13,767 nt of DNA from DATLWN01 sp964422615 (GCA_964422615.1 CAYRBJ010000040.1:1-13767), one strand, 5' to 3'; shown: positions 6,959 through 13,767, counted from the first letter of the stretch. Notes: generated by a model not told the origin, from the sequence alone. Translations and numbers: made by a program.

Positions 6959-7065
6959 GCTGCCCTCCCCCAATTTCCTTATATATAATGGGCAAAACTT
7001 GACAGTGCCGGCCCACCCCCGAAAATGCGCCACCTTTGCTATACTAGCAAGTGGAGGGTTTGCCA
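6959..7065. promoter_or_regulatory. divergent promoter region between folB and the zinc-finger gene
   Basis: On the plus strand TGCTATACT (7037-7045) is an extended -10 with no matching -35; transcription would begin near 7052 and the SD GGAGGG (7053-7058) lies seven bases before the ATG at 7066. For folB, the minus strand has an AT-rich TATATATAAG (6978-6987) that could hold a -10, with TGTCAA (6999-7004) as a poor -35. The folB SD is within 6959-6970. The zinc-finger promoter is more convincing than the folB one. Confidence 0.5.
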
Positions 7066-7239
7066 ATGCCAGCAAGTGTCATCAAGGTAACCGAGGAGAT
7101 CGTTTCCTGCTCGGATAATGGTCAGCATCCCCTAGTCTATATCAAGCTGACGAACGGACGGGGCCACTGCCATTACTGCGGCCAGGTATTCGAATCCGTT
7201 TCCCCGGACAAGGACAAGGAAAAAGCCCAGGCTGCCTGA
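7066..7239 (+). CDS. zinc-finger CHCC-type small protein
   Basis: A 57-residue protein with the arrangement of the zf-CHCC family, known from the mitochondrial complex I subunit NDUFS6 and from many small proteobacterial proteins. Proposed zinc ligands are Cys15, His21 (in QHPLVYIKL), Cys35 and Cys38 (HCHYCGQVF). The C-terminal tail is charged and low in complexity (PDKDKEKAQ). The ATG has GGAGGG seven bases upstream; a GTG at 7051 is in frame but overlaps that SD and is rejected. The gene is divergent from folB, and its stop lies one base from the stop of the converging rlmB. No complex I genes are in the window, so its partner is unknown. Confidence 0.9.
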   Translation: MPASVIKVTEEIVSCSDNGQHPLVYIKLTNGRGHCHYCGQVFESVSPDKDKEKAQAA

Positions 7240-7240
7240 G

Positions 7241-7978
7241 TCAGACTTGGTGCTGGCGCACGACCTCGAAAAGCGCCACCCCCGTCGCTACCGACACGTT
7301 CAACGATTCAACCGATCCAGGCATCGGGATACGCAGTAGTTGATCGCAGCGTTCACGTACCAGCCGGCGCAGGCCGCTTCCTTCCGCCCCCAGCACCATC
7401 CCCAACGGCCCGGTGAGTCTCGCGCCATAGAGATCAGCCTCCGCCTCGCCGGCCAGGCCGCAAATCCAGAAGCCTTTTTCCTGCAGCGCCTCGATGCTGC
7501 GCACCAGATTCGTCACCGCAATCACCGGCAGGCGGGATAGCGCCCCACAGGCACTCTTCGCCACCACCGGCGAATCCAAATCGGCCGCATGGTCACGTGG
7601 CACAATCACAGCCGCGCAGCCCGCCGCTTCGGCGGTGCGGATGCAGGCCCCAAGGTTGTGCGGATCGGTGACCTGGTCGAGCAGCAGTACCAGTGGTGCC
7701 GCTGCCATATCGAGGCCATCAAGCCAGGCCTTGAAATCCACGCGTGCCGCATCACCGGTCAGATGCGCCACCACCCCCTGATGCGGCACGCCCTGGGCCA
7801 GCCGCTCCAGCGCCTGCCTCGGTGAGAAGCTGACCGGGATACCGGCCCCCCGCGCCAGATGCACGAGCTCATTCAGGCGCGGATGCTGCTTGCCCTTCTC
7901 GATAACCAGTTCGCGGATGGATTGCCCGCTATCGAGCGCGTGACGGACGGCGTGGATGCCGGCAAGGGTGCGTGCCAT
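7241..7978 (-). CDS. rlmB: 23S rRNA (guanosine-2'-O-)-methyltransferase RlmB
   Basis: RlmB methylates the 2'-O of a conserved guanosine (G2251 in E. coli) in the peptidyl-transferase P loop. The 245-residue protein has an N-terminal substrate-binding part (AGIHAVRHAL, residues 6-15; PHQGVVAHL, 65-73) and a C-terminal SPOUT domain with the three motifs: LLLDQVTDPHNLGACIRTAE (98-117), VLGAEGSGLRRL (195-206) and IPMPGSVESLNVSVATGVAL (217-236). Length matches E. coli (243). An ATG four codons upstream (7990) is also possible; neither has a clear SD, and the chosen one best fits relatives. It converges on the zinc-finger gene with a one-base gap, leaving no room for a terminator between them. Confidence 0.93.
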   Translation of the reverse strand: MARTLAGIHAVRHALDSGQSIRELVIEKGKQHPRLNELVHLARGAGIPVSFSPRQALERLAQGVPHQGVVAHLTGDAARVDFKAWLDGLDMAAAPLVLLLDQVTDPHNLGACIRTAEAAGCAAVIVPRDHAADLDSPVVAKSACGALSRLPVIAVTNLVRSIEALQEKGFWICGLAGEAEADLYGARLTGPLGMVLGAEGSGLRRLVRERCDQLLRIPMPGSVESLNVSVATGVALFEVVRQHQV

Positions 7979-8053
7979 GGGCGGCAGCATAACGCCAATA
8001 CCGTCACCACACACCCGCTTTCGGGGGCGATTGTCAGCCGTTCGGGCATCGGG

Positions 8054-8069
8054 CATGCTCGAGAGCATG
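8054..8069. promoter_or_regulatory. inverted repeat covering the radical SAM start codons
   Basis: CATGCTC (8054-8060) and GAGCATG (8063-8069) are perfect inverted arms separated by GA. Both candidate ATG codons of the following gene (8055 and 8067) lie in the arms, so a hairpin in the mRNA would mask them. This is a structural observation; any regulatory role is inference. Confidence 0.45.
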
Positions 8070-9119
8070 GACAGGATCCACAGTCGCGGCGCCACCGTCG
8101 ACATCCCCGGTCGCTTCGCCCGCCAGCGCAGCGTGCCCGTCGACGATGGCTGGTGGCAGGAGGTGGAGCCGGCACCGCGCACGCGCCTGCACGTGGACAC
8201 GGCCAAAAGCGTTATCAGCCGCAATACCTCGCCGGACGTGCCGTTCGGCCAGTCGATCAATCCCTACCGCGGCTGCGAGCACGGTTGCCCGTACTGCTTC
8301 GCCCGCCCCAGCCACGCCTATCTTGACCTGTCGCCGGGCATCGATTTCGAGACCGAGATCTTCTACAAGCCGGACGCCCCGGCCCTGCTTCGCCGAGAGC
8401 TATCGGCAGCAAACTACCGCCCGGAGCAGATCGCGCTCGGCATCAACACCGATGCCTGGCAGCCGGTGGAAAAGCGCCTGGGCCTGACCCGGCAGATCCT
8501 GTCGGTGCTGGCCGAGTTTGGCGCCCCGGTCTCCATCGTCACCAAATCTGCGCTGATCGTGCGCGATGCCGACATCCTTGCCGACATGGCCGGGCGTGAC
8601 ACGGCGCTGGTGATGTTCAGCATCACCACGCTGGATGGGAAGCTAGCCCGGGCGATGGAGCCCCGTGCCGCCACCCCGGCCCGCAGGCTGCAGGCGATGC
8701 AGAAGCTGGCCGAGGCCGGCATCCCGATCGGAGTGCTTGTCGCCCCCATCATCCCGCACCTGAACGATCACGAACTGGAATCGATCCTGGAGACCGCGCG
8801 CGACCACGGTGCCCGCACGTCCGGCTACGGCCTGCTGCGCCTGCCTCACGAACTGACCGAGGTGTTCCCGGCCTGGCTGCACGAGCACTTCCCCGACCGC
8901 GCCGAGGCGGTACTCCGCCAGATGGCGGAGCTGCGCGGCGGCAAGTTGTACGAATCGGATTTCGGGGTGCGCATGCGCGGCCGAGGTGTGCGCGCCGAGC
9001 TTCTGTCCAAGCGCTTTTGTCAGGCACGGCGGCGCCTTGGATTGGATCAGTCACTACCGGAGTTGACCACCGAACATTTCCGCATCCCCGGCCGCATGAC
9101 CCAGCCGACCCTGTTCTGA
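8067..9119 (+). CDS. PA0069-family radical SAM protein (SplB-like)
   Basis: A 350-residue radical SAM protein. The 4Fe-4S-binding Cx3Cx2C motif is at Cys70, Cys74 and Cys77 (NPYRGCEHGCPYCFARPSH), embedded in the context typical of the PA0069 / spore-photoproduct-lyase-like family. The N-terminal RGAT (7-10) and the preceding-motif VISRN.SPD also fit. Further conserved parts are LGINTDAWQPVE, SIVTKSALIVRD, VLVAPIIPHLND and YGLLRLPHE. The family is widespread in Proteobacteria and its substrate is not known to me. I start at 8067 (weak GAGAG before it); 8055, four codons earlier in the same frame, is equally possible. It is divergent from rlmB across about 90 bases and has no partner gene downstream on its strand within 180 bases. 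Confidence 0.9.
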   Translation: MDRIHSRGATVDIPGRFARQRSVPVDDGWWQEVEPAPRTRLHVDTAKSVISRNTSPDVPFGQSINPYRGCEHGCPYCFARPSHAYLDLSPGIDFETEIFYKPDAPALLRRELSAANYRPEQIALGINTDAWQPVEKRLGLTRQILSVLAEFGAPVSIVTKSALIVRDADILADMAGRDTALVMFSITTLDGKLARAMEPRAATPARRLQAMQKLAEAGIPIGVLVAPIIPHLNDHELESILETARDHGARTSGYGLLRLPHELTEVFPAWLHEHFPDRAEAVLRQMAELRGGKLYESDFGVRMRGRGVRAELLSKRFCQARRRLGLDQSLPELTTEHFRIPGRMTQPTLF

Positions 9120-9174
9120 CTGGGTGACACAGACATTAATGATGGCATCTGGGACCGCCCCTGTCGGTCATTCA

Positions 9175-9197
9175 TTCGAATCCTGTTCGGCACGCCA
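9175..9197 (+). other. tRNA 3'-end-like fragment (possible attachment-site remnant)
   Basis: The 23 bases have the exact layout of a tRNA 3' end: T-loop TTCGAAT, five-base T-stem strand CCTGT, seven-base acceptor strand TCGGCAC, discriminator G and CCA. From memory it is close to the 3' end of proteobacterial tRNA-Arg(CCG). The bases upstream do not supply the pairing T-stem strand (ACAGG), anticodon arm or 5' acceptor strand, so there is no tRNA gene here. Such orphan ends are left where integrative elements recombine into tRNA genes. It lies between core-type genes and an accessory-looking segment. TTCGAATCC alone also occurs by chance at 7188. Confidence 0.4.
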
Positions 9198-9302
9198 TAC
9201 ACTTAGAAGCTTGCAGGTGAATCATCACGCATTCAGCGCTAGGATCGCCCGGCCATGCGCCCATCCAATGCCACGCCGGCACCACCGTCCAGGGAAACTC
9301 CT

Positions 9303-10228
<926 letters not shown>

Positions 10229-10232
<4 letters not shown>

Positions 10233-10990
10233 ATATTCGTGGGATCTGGGCCATCTACAGCTTCGAGATGGCGCGCACACTGCGCACGGTGGGCCAAAGC
10301 GTCGTCTCGCCCGTCATCTCGACCGGGCTGTATTTCATCGTGTTCGGCTCCGCGATCGGATCGCGCATCCAGAATATCAACGGCGTGCCATACGGTGCCT
10401 TCATCGTGCCGGGCCTGATCATGCTCACGGTGCTGGGGCAAAGCGTGTCGAATGCATCCTTCGCTATCTATTTCCCGCGCTTTACCGGTACGATCTATGA
10501 GGTGTTGTCCGCACCGTTGTCCTTTGGCGAGATCGTGCTGGGTTATGTGGGTGCCGCGGCCACCAAGTCGATCAGCATCGGCACCATCGTGCTGGCCACC
10601 TCCGCCCTGTTCGTACCCATGCACGTCATGCATCCGCTGTGGATGCTCTTCTTCCTGGTCATGACGAGCGTCACCTTCAGCCTCTTGGGCTTCATCATCG
10701 GCATCTGGGCCGACGGCTTTGAAAGGCTGCAGTTGATCCCGCTGCTGATCATCACGCCGCTGACCTTCCTGGGCGGCAGCTTTTATTCGATCAAGATGCT
10801 TCCGCCCTTCTGGTACCATATCTCACTGGTCAACCCGGTCGTCTATCTGATCAGCGGCTTCCGCTGGAGCTTCTATCAACATGGGGATGTCAGCCTGATG
10901 ACCAGCGTGGTGATGATCGGAACCTTCACCACCGTGGCGCTGGCCATCATCGCCTGGATGTTCAAGACCGGCTACCGCCTGCGAAAATAG
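10229..10990 (+). CDS. ABC-2 type transporter permease (YadH-like)
   Basis: The membrane half of the exporter. The 253-residue protein has about six hydrophobic segments and the ABC-2 pattern: ISTGLYFIVFGSAIGSRI, PYGAFIVPGLIMLTVLGQS, a cytoplasmic R-F-T-G-T-I-Y-E-V-L-S-A-P coupling helix, then TPLTFLGGSFYSI, LPPFWYHISLVNPVVYLISGFRW. The last part aligns by eye with E. coli YadH. Start ATG overlaps the ATPase stop. The pair would form a homodimeric or 2+2 exporter. After the stop, 117 bases to the MarR gene hold no gene and no convincing terminator; a 10-base palindrome GCCCTAGGGC at 11002-11011 is the only structure I see. Confidence 0.92.
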
Positions 10991-11107
10991 GCCCAGAGTC
11001 AGCCCTAGGGCAGTGATCACATGGCCCAGCTTAATTCAGAAACGCCACCCACTGCCACGACGATGTGCACTTGCGGTTAAACCGGATTCAGTACTGGTTG
11101 CAGGTGA

Positions 11108-11548
11108 TTAGCGCCGACCGCCGATCCTTCCCATGATGCGCGCAAAATCTTCAAGGTCGCGATCGTCGAGCGTGTCGCCAAACATACGCTGCACGAATTC
11201 GTGATGCCCGGCGCGAGCCCGCTTGGCCAAGTTCCTGCCCCGCGGGGTGATGATGGCGAACGCGGACCGAGCATCAATGGGATCGGGATCGCGGCGCACA
11301 AGACCAGAATTCTCCATGCGGTCCAGCAATTTCGACAATCCCGACGGGGAAAGCACGGTTGACGAGGCTAGATCACTCAGGCGCATGCGCCCCCCTGCAT
11401 TCATGAGCGTGGCAAGCACATCATAACGGGCCATGGTAAGCCCGTGCTCCTTACGCATGTGCGCCTCGATCTGCTCCCACAATTGGGCATGTGTGCGGAT
11501 GAAATCCAACCAGGTGGACATCCAGCGGTCATAGCTGTCGGTAGGCAT
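11108..11548 (-). CDS. MarR-family transcriptional regulator
   Basis: A 146-residue MarR protein. The winged helix-turn-helix spans about 58-104: LSDLASSTVLSPSGLSKLLDRMENSGLVRR (helices, 58-86) then the wing with the typical D-P-x-D-x-R-S (87-95) and ITPRG (100-104). Flanking N- and C-terminal helices would form the dimer. I start at the ATG at 11548, with AGGG nine bases upstream; the next ATG is nine codons in (11521). The gene is divergent from the two small barrel proteins with inverted repeats between, the usual autoregulated MarR arrangement: a small phenolic or oxidant would release the repressor. It converges on the ABC exporter, which it might or might not control. Confidence 0.92.
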   Translation of the reverse strand: MPTDSYDRWMSTWLDFIRTHAQLWEQIEAHMRKEHGLTMARYDVLATLMNAGGRMRLSDLASSTVLSPSGLSKLLDRMENSGLVRRDPDPIDARSAFAIITPRGRNLAKRARAGHHEFVQRMFGDTLDDRDLEDFARIMGRIGGRR

Positions 11549-11645
11549 GCAGATAACCCTACACGAAATTACTTGACATGACAAATAAATTGGCGCTAAT
11601 TTCATGTCACGCAATAAATTTGCGTAACAGACATAGGAGGAGATT
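11549..11645. promoter_or_regulatory. control region between the MarR gene and the barrel-protein operon
   Basis: An AT-rich island in GC-rich surroundings. On the plus strand TTGACA (11573-11578) is a perfect -35, with TAATTT (11597-11602) a modest -10 after 18 bases, and a strong SD AGGAGG (11635-11640). Two inverted repeats are visible: TGACATGA (11574-11581) with TCATGTCA (11602-11609), arms perfect, centres 28 bases apart and covering -35 and -10; and ACGCAA-TAAAT-TTGCGT (11609-11625), a 17-base site just downstream. The second has the size and symmetry of a MarR operator. Confidence 0.65.
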
Positions 11646-11945
11646 ATGGCTGAAGTTATCGTTATCGAGTTCGCGGCGCCTGACGCCGGCAGCATTTACA
11701 ACCGGGTAAACCGAATCCTGGGATGGGGCGGCGTTCCCGGCCCTGAAGTTAGACCGGAAGGATTAATCAGTTCGATCGCCGGGGAATCGGGTGACAAGCT
11801 GATCGTCGTCGAGGCATGGGAATCCAAGGCACATCAGGAAAAATTCATGCACGACCAGCTTGGCCCCGCGCTCGCCGAGGCCAAGGTCGCCCCGCCGACC
11901 CGCGTCGAGTGGTTCAGCGGTGTCATCGACTTTCACCTGGGATGA
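11646..11945 (+). CDS. small dimeric alpha/beta-barrel protein (ABM-like), first copy
   Basis: A 99-residue protein with the strand-helix-strand pattern of the ferredoxin-like dimeric alpha/beta barrel: VIVIEFAAP strand, SIYNRVNRILG helix, LISSIAGES/KLIVVEAWES strands, the helix HQEKFMHDQLGPALAEA and a final RVEWFSGVIDF. The V-V-E-A-W-E-S plus F-M-x-x-x-L-G-P-A-L pattern is common in small proteins of this fold, many from Actinobacteria. The fold includes antibiotic-biosynthesis monooxygenases, YgiN-type quinol oxidases and heme enzymes, so a function cannot be assigned. SD AGGAGG is five bases before the ATG. It is the first gene after the MarR control region. Confidence 0.8.
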   Translation: MAEVIVIEFAAPDAGSIYNRVNRILGWGGVPGPEVRPEGLISSIAGESGDKLIVVEAWESKAHQEKFMHDQLGPALAEAKVAPPTRVEWFSGVIDFHLG

Positions 11946-11998
11946 AGAGCCTTCGTATCGCAACCGAATGAATAAAAATACAAATCAGGAGATCTCTG

Positions 11999-12301
11999 AT
12001 GTTCGCAGTGGTTCTTTCCTTTGAGAATGAGTCCGAGGATGATCTCGCCGCCGGAATAGCGCATGTGAAGGACGAGGTCATCCCCGCTCTGGAGCAGGCA
12101 GGTGGCCTCAACGGATGGTGGCTTGTGGATCGCGATGCAGGCCGGCGCATGACGGTGATGGTGTGGGAAACCCAAGAGCAGTTTGACGCAGGCATGGCCC
12201 GCATCCAGCAGGCTCGGGCCAAGGATCCCGACCGCCATCGACCCGCTCCAAGCACCGTCGCACGTTTCGAGGTCTACGGATCCGTAACCGGCGCTGGCTG
12301 A
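11999..12301 (+). CDS. small dimeric alpha/beta-barrel protein (ABM-like), second copy
   Basis: A 100-residue protein of the same general fold but not closely similar to its neighbour: FAVVLSFEN strand, DLAAGIAHVKDEVIPALEQ helix, LNGWWLVDRDAGRRMTVMVWET strands (a W-W pair faces the likely cavity), EQFDAGMARIQQARA helix and final ARFEVYGSV. The M-V-W-E-T-x-E-x-F pattern is typical of stress-type dimeric barrels. The ATG has AGGAGA seven bases upstream. It follows the first copy by 53 bases and is probably on the same MarR-controlled transcript. Two different barrel proteins together could form a heterodimer, or act on one substrate in sequence; this is inference. Confidence 0.78.
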   Translation: MFAVVLSFENESEDDLAAGIAHVKDEVIPALEQAGGLNGWWLVDRDAGRRMTVMVWETQEQFDAGMARIQQARAKDPDRHRPAPSTVARFEVYGSVTGAG

Positions 12302-12336
12302 GAGCGGGGTCCCGACATAGCAGGACGACGGCTAAT

Positions 12337-12357
12337 ACGAGATAACGCTCGTCTTGT
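12337..12357. terminator. weak hairpin between converging operons
   Basis: ACGAG (12337-12341) and CTCGT (12348-12352) form a five-base stem with a six-base loop, followed on the plus strand by CTTGTT. It lies in the 56 bases between the second barrel gene and the converging cupin. The stem is short and the U-tract imperfect, so a terminator role is tentative. Confidence 0.25.
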
Positions 12358-12801
12358 TCAGTCCTTCTTGACCGGGCTGGCAAGGTAGATCTCATCCGGG
12401 ACAGGCTCCAACCAGTCGACGGGCTTTCCATCCAGGTATTCGTTGATCGCCACATGCTGCATGGCCGTGGTGTCGGTCGCACCGCGCCAATGGAGGCGGC
12501 CGCAGTTGCACCAGATCAGGTCACCGGGGCGGATTTCGGTCTTCGGGCCGTTCTCGCACTGGGTCCAACCCACGCCTTCGGTCACAACCAGGATCTGGCC
12601 CAGCGGATGCGTGTGCCAGTTGGTGCGAGCACCCGGGTCGAAGCTCACGACGGCAACACCCACGCGTGCGGGAGCCGGAGCAGCAAACACCTTTTCAATG
12701 CGCACATTGCCGGTGAATCACTCGTCCGGTCCCTTGATAGGTTCGGCTGAGCCGGCGCGGTGAACCTGCATGTTCTCGGAAGATTTATCGGCCTCACTCA
12801 T
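12358..12801 (-). pseudogene. cupin-domain protein interrupted by an in-frame TGA
   Basis: A single-domain cupin of 147 codons from the ATG at 12801. The N-terminus MQVHRAGSAEPIKGPDE (11-27) and FTGNVRIEKVF (29-39) match the small cupins often found beside carboxymuconolactone-decarboxylase and dehydrogenase genes. Codon 28 (12718-12720), between GPDE and FTG, is TGA; relatives have an aromatic residue here, often Trp, so TGG to TGA is the simplest change. The metal site remains: His63 and His65 in NWHTHPLGQ, Gln69, and His104 in LHWRG. Reading stays open after the stop, with GTG at 12705 the next possible start but no SD. An exceptional SD precedes the ATG. It follows the dehydrogenase by 22 bases. 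Readthrough, sequencing error or real pseudogene are all possible. Confidence 0.75.
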
Positions 12802-12813
12802 GATCACCTCCTT
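12802..12813 (-). promoter_or_regulatory. maximal Shine-Dalgarno sequence of the cupin gene
   Basis: On the minus strand AAGGAGGTGATC immediately precedes the cupin ATG. It is complementary over 12 bases to the 3' end of bacterial 16S rRNA (GATCACCTCC and following). The GGAGG core is five bases from the ATG. It fixes the cupin start at 12801. Confidence 0.85.
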
Positions 12814-12823
12814 CGATTTTCAT

Positions 12824-13767
12824 TTAGTCGCCTTTCAAGGTCGCCATATCGATGACGAAGCGGTACTTCACGTCGCCCTTGACCGTGCGGTCGTAAGCAA
12901 CGTTCACGTCTTTCATGTCGATCATCTCGATATCGCAGGTGATGTCGTGCTCGCCACAGAAGTCGAGCATCTCCTGGGTTTCGGGCAGACCGCCGATCAG
13001 GGAGCCGGCCATCGAGCGCCGCTTGAAAATGAACGGGACGCCGTTGACGTGTGTGAGCGGTTCGACCGAACCCACGATCACCATCGCACCGTCGCACTTA
13101 AGCAGGTTCATGTAGGGATCGACATCATGACCGACCGGGATGGTGTTGAGCAGGAAGTCGAAGCTGTTCTGCGCCGCTTCCATCGCTGCAGCATCCTTTG
13201 AGATCAGCACTTCGTTGGCGCCGAGTTTGTGGGCATCCGCTGCCTTTTCGGGCGAGGTGGTGATCATTACTACGTGCGCGCCCATGGCATGGGCGAACTT
13301 GACCCCCATATGGCCGAGGCCACCGAGGCCAATAACGCCGACCTTCTGGCCTGCCCCTACCTTCCAGTGCTTGAGCGGGGAATAGGTGGTGATACCGGCG
13401 CACAGCAGCGGTGCCGCCGCCGCTGGATCGAGGTTGTCCGGGATGTGCAGCACGAAACGCTCATCGACCGTGATCCTGTCGGAATAGCCGCCAAAGGTGT
13501 GAGTGTGCGGCGTGCCGCCGATCTTGTCTTCACTGCCATAGGTCCCCGTCCAGCCGTTCTCGCAATACTGCTCCAGGCCGTCGTTGCAGGAGGCGCAGTG
13601 CCGGCAGCTGTCGACCAGGCAGCCGACGCCGACCAGGTCGCCGGCCTTGTATTGGCTAACCCCATTCCCCACGGCCTTGACGCGGCCGACGATCTCGTGC
13701 CCCGGCACGAACGGGTAATGCGTCCCGCCCCCCCATTCGTTGCGGGCCATGTGGATGTCCGAGTGGC
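12824..13767 (-). CDS. zinc-dependent alcohol dehydrogenase (YahK / cinnamyl-alcohol type), 5' end missing
   Basis: A medium-chain NADP-dependent alcohol/aldehyde oxidoreductase. The window holds the last 314 codons and opens within the C-H-S-D motif that carries the first catalytic-zinc Cys; about 35 residues are beyond the right edge. Visible are the GHEIVGRV catalytic-zinc His-Glu, the structural-zinc cysteines in C-L-V-D-S-C-R-H-C-A-S-C...Y-C, the third catalytic Cys in APLLCAGITTYSPL, the Rossmann GLGGLGHMG, and the ending IGGLPETQEMLDFC...DVKYRFVID, all very close to E. coli YahK. It is upstream of the cupin in one operon. Likely role is reduction of aldehydes, possibly aromatic ones, but the substrate cannot be read from the sequence. 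Confidence 0.95.
   Translation of the reverse strand, partial: HSDIHMARNEWGGGTHYPFVPGHEIVGRVKAVGNGVSQYKAGDLVGVGCLVDSCRHCASCNDGLEQYCENGWTGTYGSEDKIGGTPHTHTFGGYSDRITVDERFVLHIPDNLDPAAAAPLLCAGITTYSPLKHWKVGAGQKVGVIGLGGLGHMGVKFAHAMGAHVVMITTSPEKAADAHKLGANEVLISKDAAAMEAAQNSFDFLLNTIPVGHDVDPYMNLLKCDGAMVIVGSVEPLTHVNGVPFIFKRRSMAGSLIGGLPETQEMLDFCGEHDITCDIEMIDMKDVNVAYDRTVKGDVKYRFVIDMATLKGD

Noticed and set aside
6999..7004. Perfect TTGACA on the plus strand upstream of the zinc-finger gene
   Set aside because: It is 35 bases from the TATACT and no reasonable -10 lies 16-18 bases downstream, so the extended -10 is the better promoter.
9121..9197. A complete tRNA gene ending at 9197
   Set aside because: The T-stem partner, anticodon arm, D-arm and 5' acceptor strand are not present upstream of the 3'-end-like fragment.
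11002..11011. Ten-base palindrome GCCCTAGGGC after the permease gene
   Set aside because: Too short and without a T-tract; expected by chance in GC-rich DNA.
12358..12705. Treating the cupin as an intact 115-residue gene from GTG at 12705
   Set aside because: There is no SD before that GTG, and the 31 upstream codons clearly belong to the same family protein apart from the TGA.
12718..12720. Selenocysteine at the in-frame TGA of the cupin
   Set aside because: Relatives carry an aromatic residue here, not Cys, and no convincing selenocysteine-insertion hairpin is apparent just downstream.

Overview
The window is ordinary proteobacterial chromosome for roughly its first two thirds (1-9119) and accessory in character after about 9120. 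The GC-rich coding sequence, strong Shine-Dalgarno (SD) sites, alternative GTG/TTG starts, rlmB, the folB-folK pair, a three-gene proton-translocating transhydrogenase and a PA0069-type radical SAM protein all suggest a Proteobacterium, most likely a gammaproteobacterium. The ribosomal proteins do not settle this: S12 reads more like alphaproteobacterial S12, so placement below phylum is uncertain. All homology statements are from memory and by eye, with no database search.

Layout. 1-588 (minus): start of the str operon, with a clear promoter (TTGACA, 17 bp, TATGGT), rpsL (S12) and the 5' end of rpsG (S7). 674-2541 (minus): a glycerophosphodiester phosphodiesterase overlapping by ATGA with a short glycerol-3-phosphate dehydrogenase; together they would turn glycerophosphodiesters into glycerol-3-phosphate and then dihydroxyacetone phosphate. 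2576-6074 (minus): split pntA (pntAa, pntAb), GTG-initiated pntB, then a small lipoprotein of unknown role. 6159-6958 (minus): folB (GTG) and folK (TTG, overlapping) of folate synthesis, the FolK with an unusual C-terminus. 7066-7239 (plus): a 57-residue CHCC zinc-finger protein, head-to-head with folB and tail-to-tail with rlmB (minus). 8067-9119 (plus): the radical SAM protein.

9120-13767 looks accessory. It opens with a 23-base piece shaped like the 3' end of a tRNA (Arg-like, ending CCA) with no tRNA body. Then come a YadG/YadH-type ABC-2 exporter pair (plus), a MarR regulator (minus) divergent from two small dimeric alpha/beta-barrel proteins (plus), and, at the edge, a zinc alcohol dehydrogenase followed by a cupin (both minus). 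The MarR/barrel intergenic region is AT-rich and holds two inverted repeats around a candidate promoter, a typical autoregulated MarR arrangement. The cupin gene has a 12-base perfect SD but is interrupted by an in-frame TGA at codon 28, where relatives carry an aromatic residue.

Most unusual points: the interrupted cupin, the MarR control region with its paired barrel proteins, the tRNA-end fragment at the core/accessory boundary, the divergent FolK C-terminus, and a nested inverted repeat between folK and pntA. I see no CRISPR array, insertion sequence, rRNA or complete tRNA gene. No wholly new system can be claimed from sequence alone; the MarR / barrel / dehydrogenase / cupin block is the best candidate.
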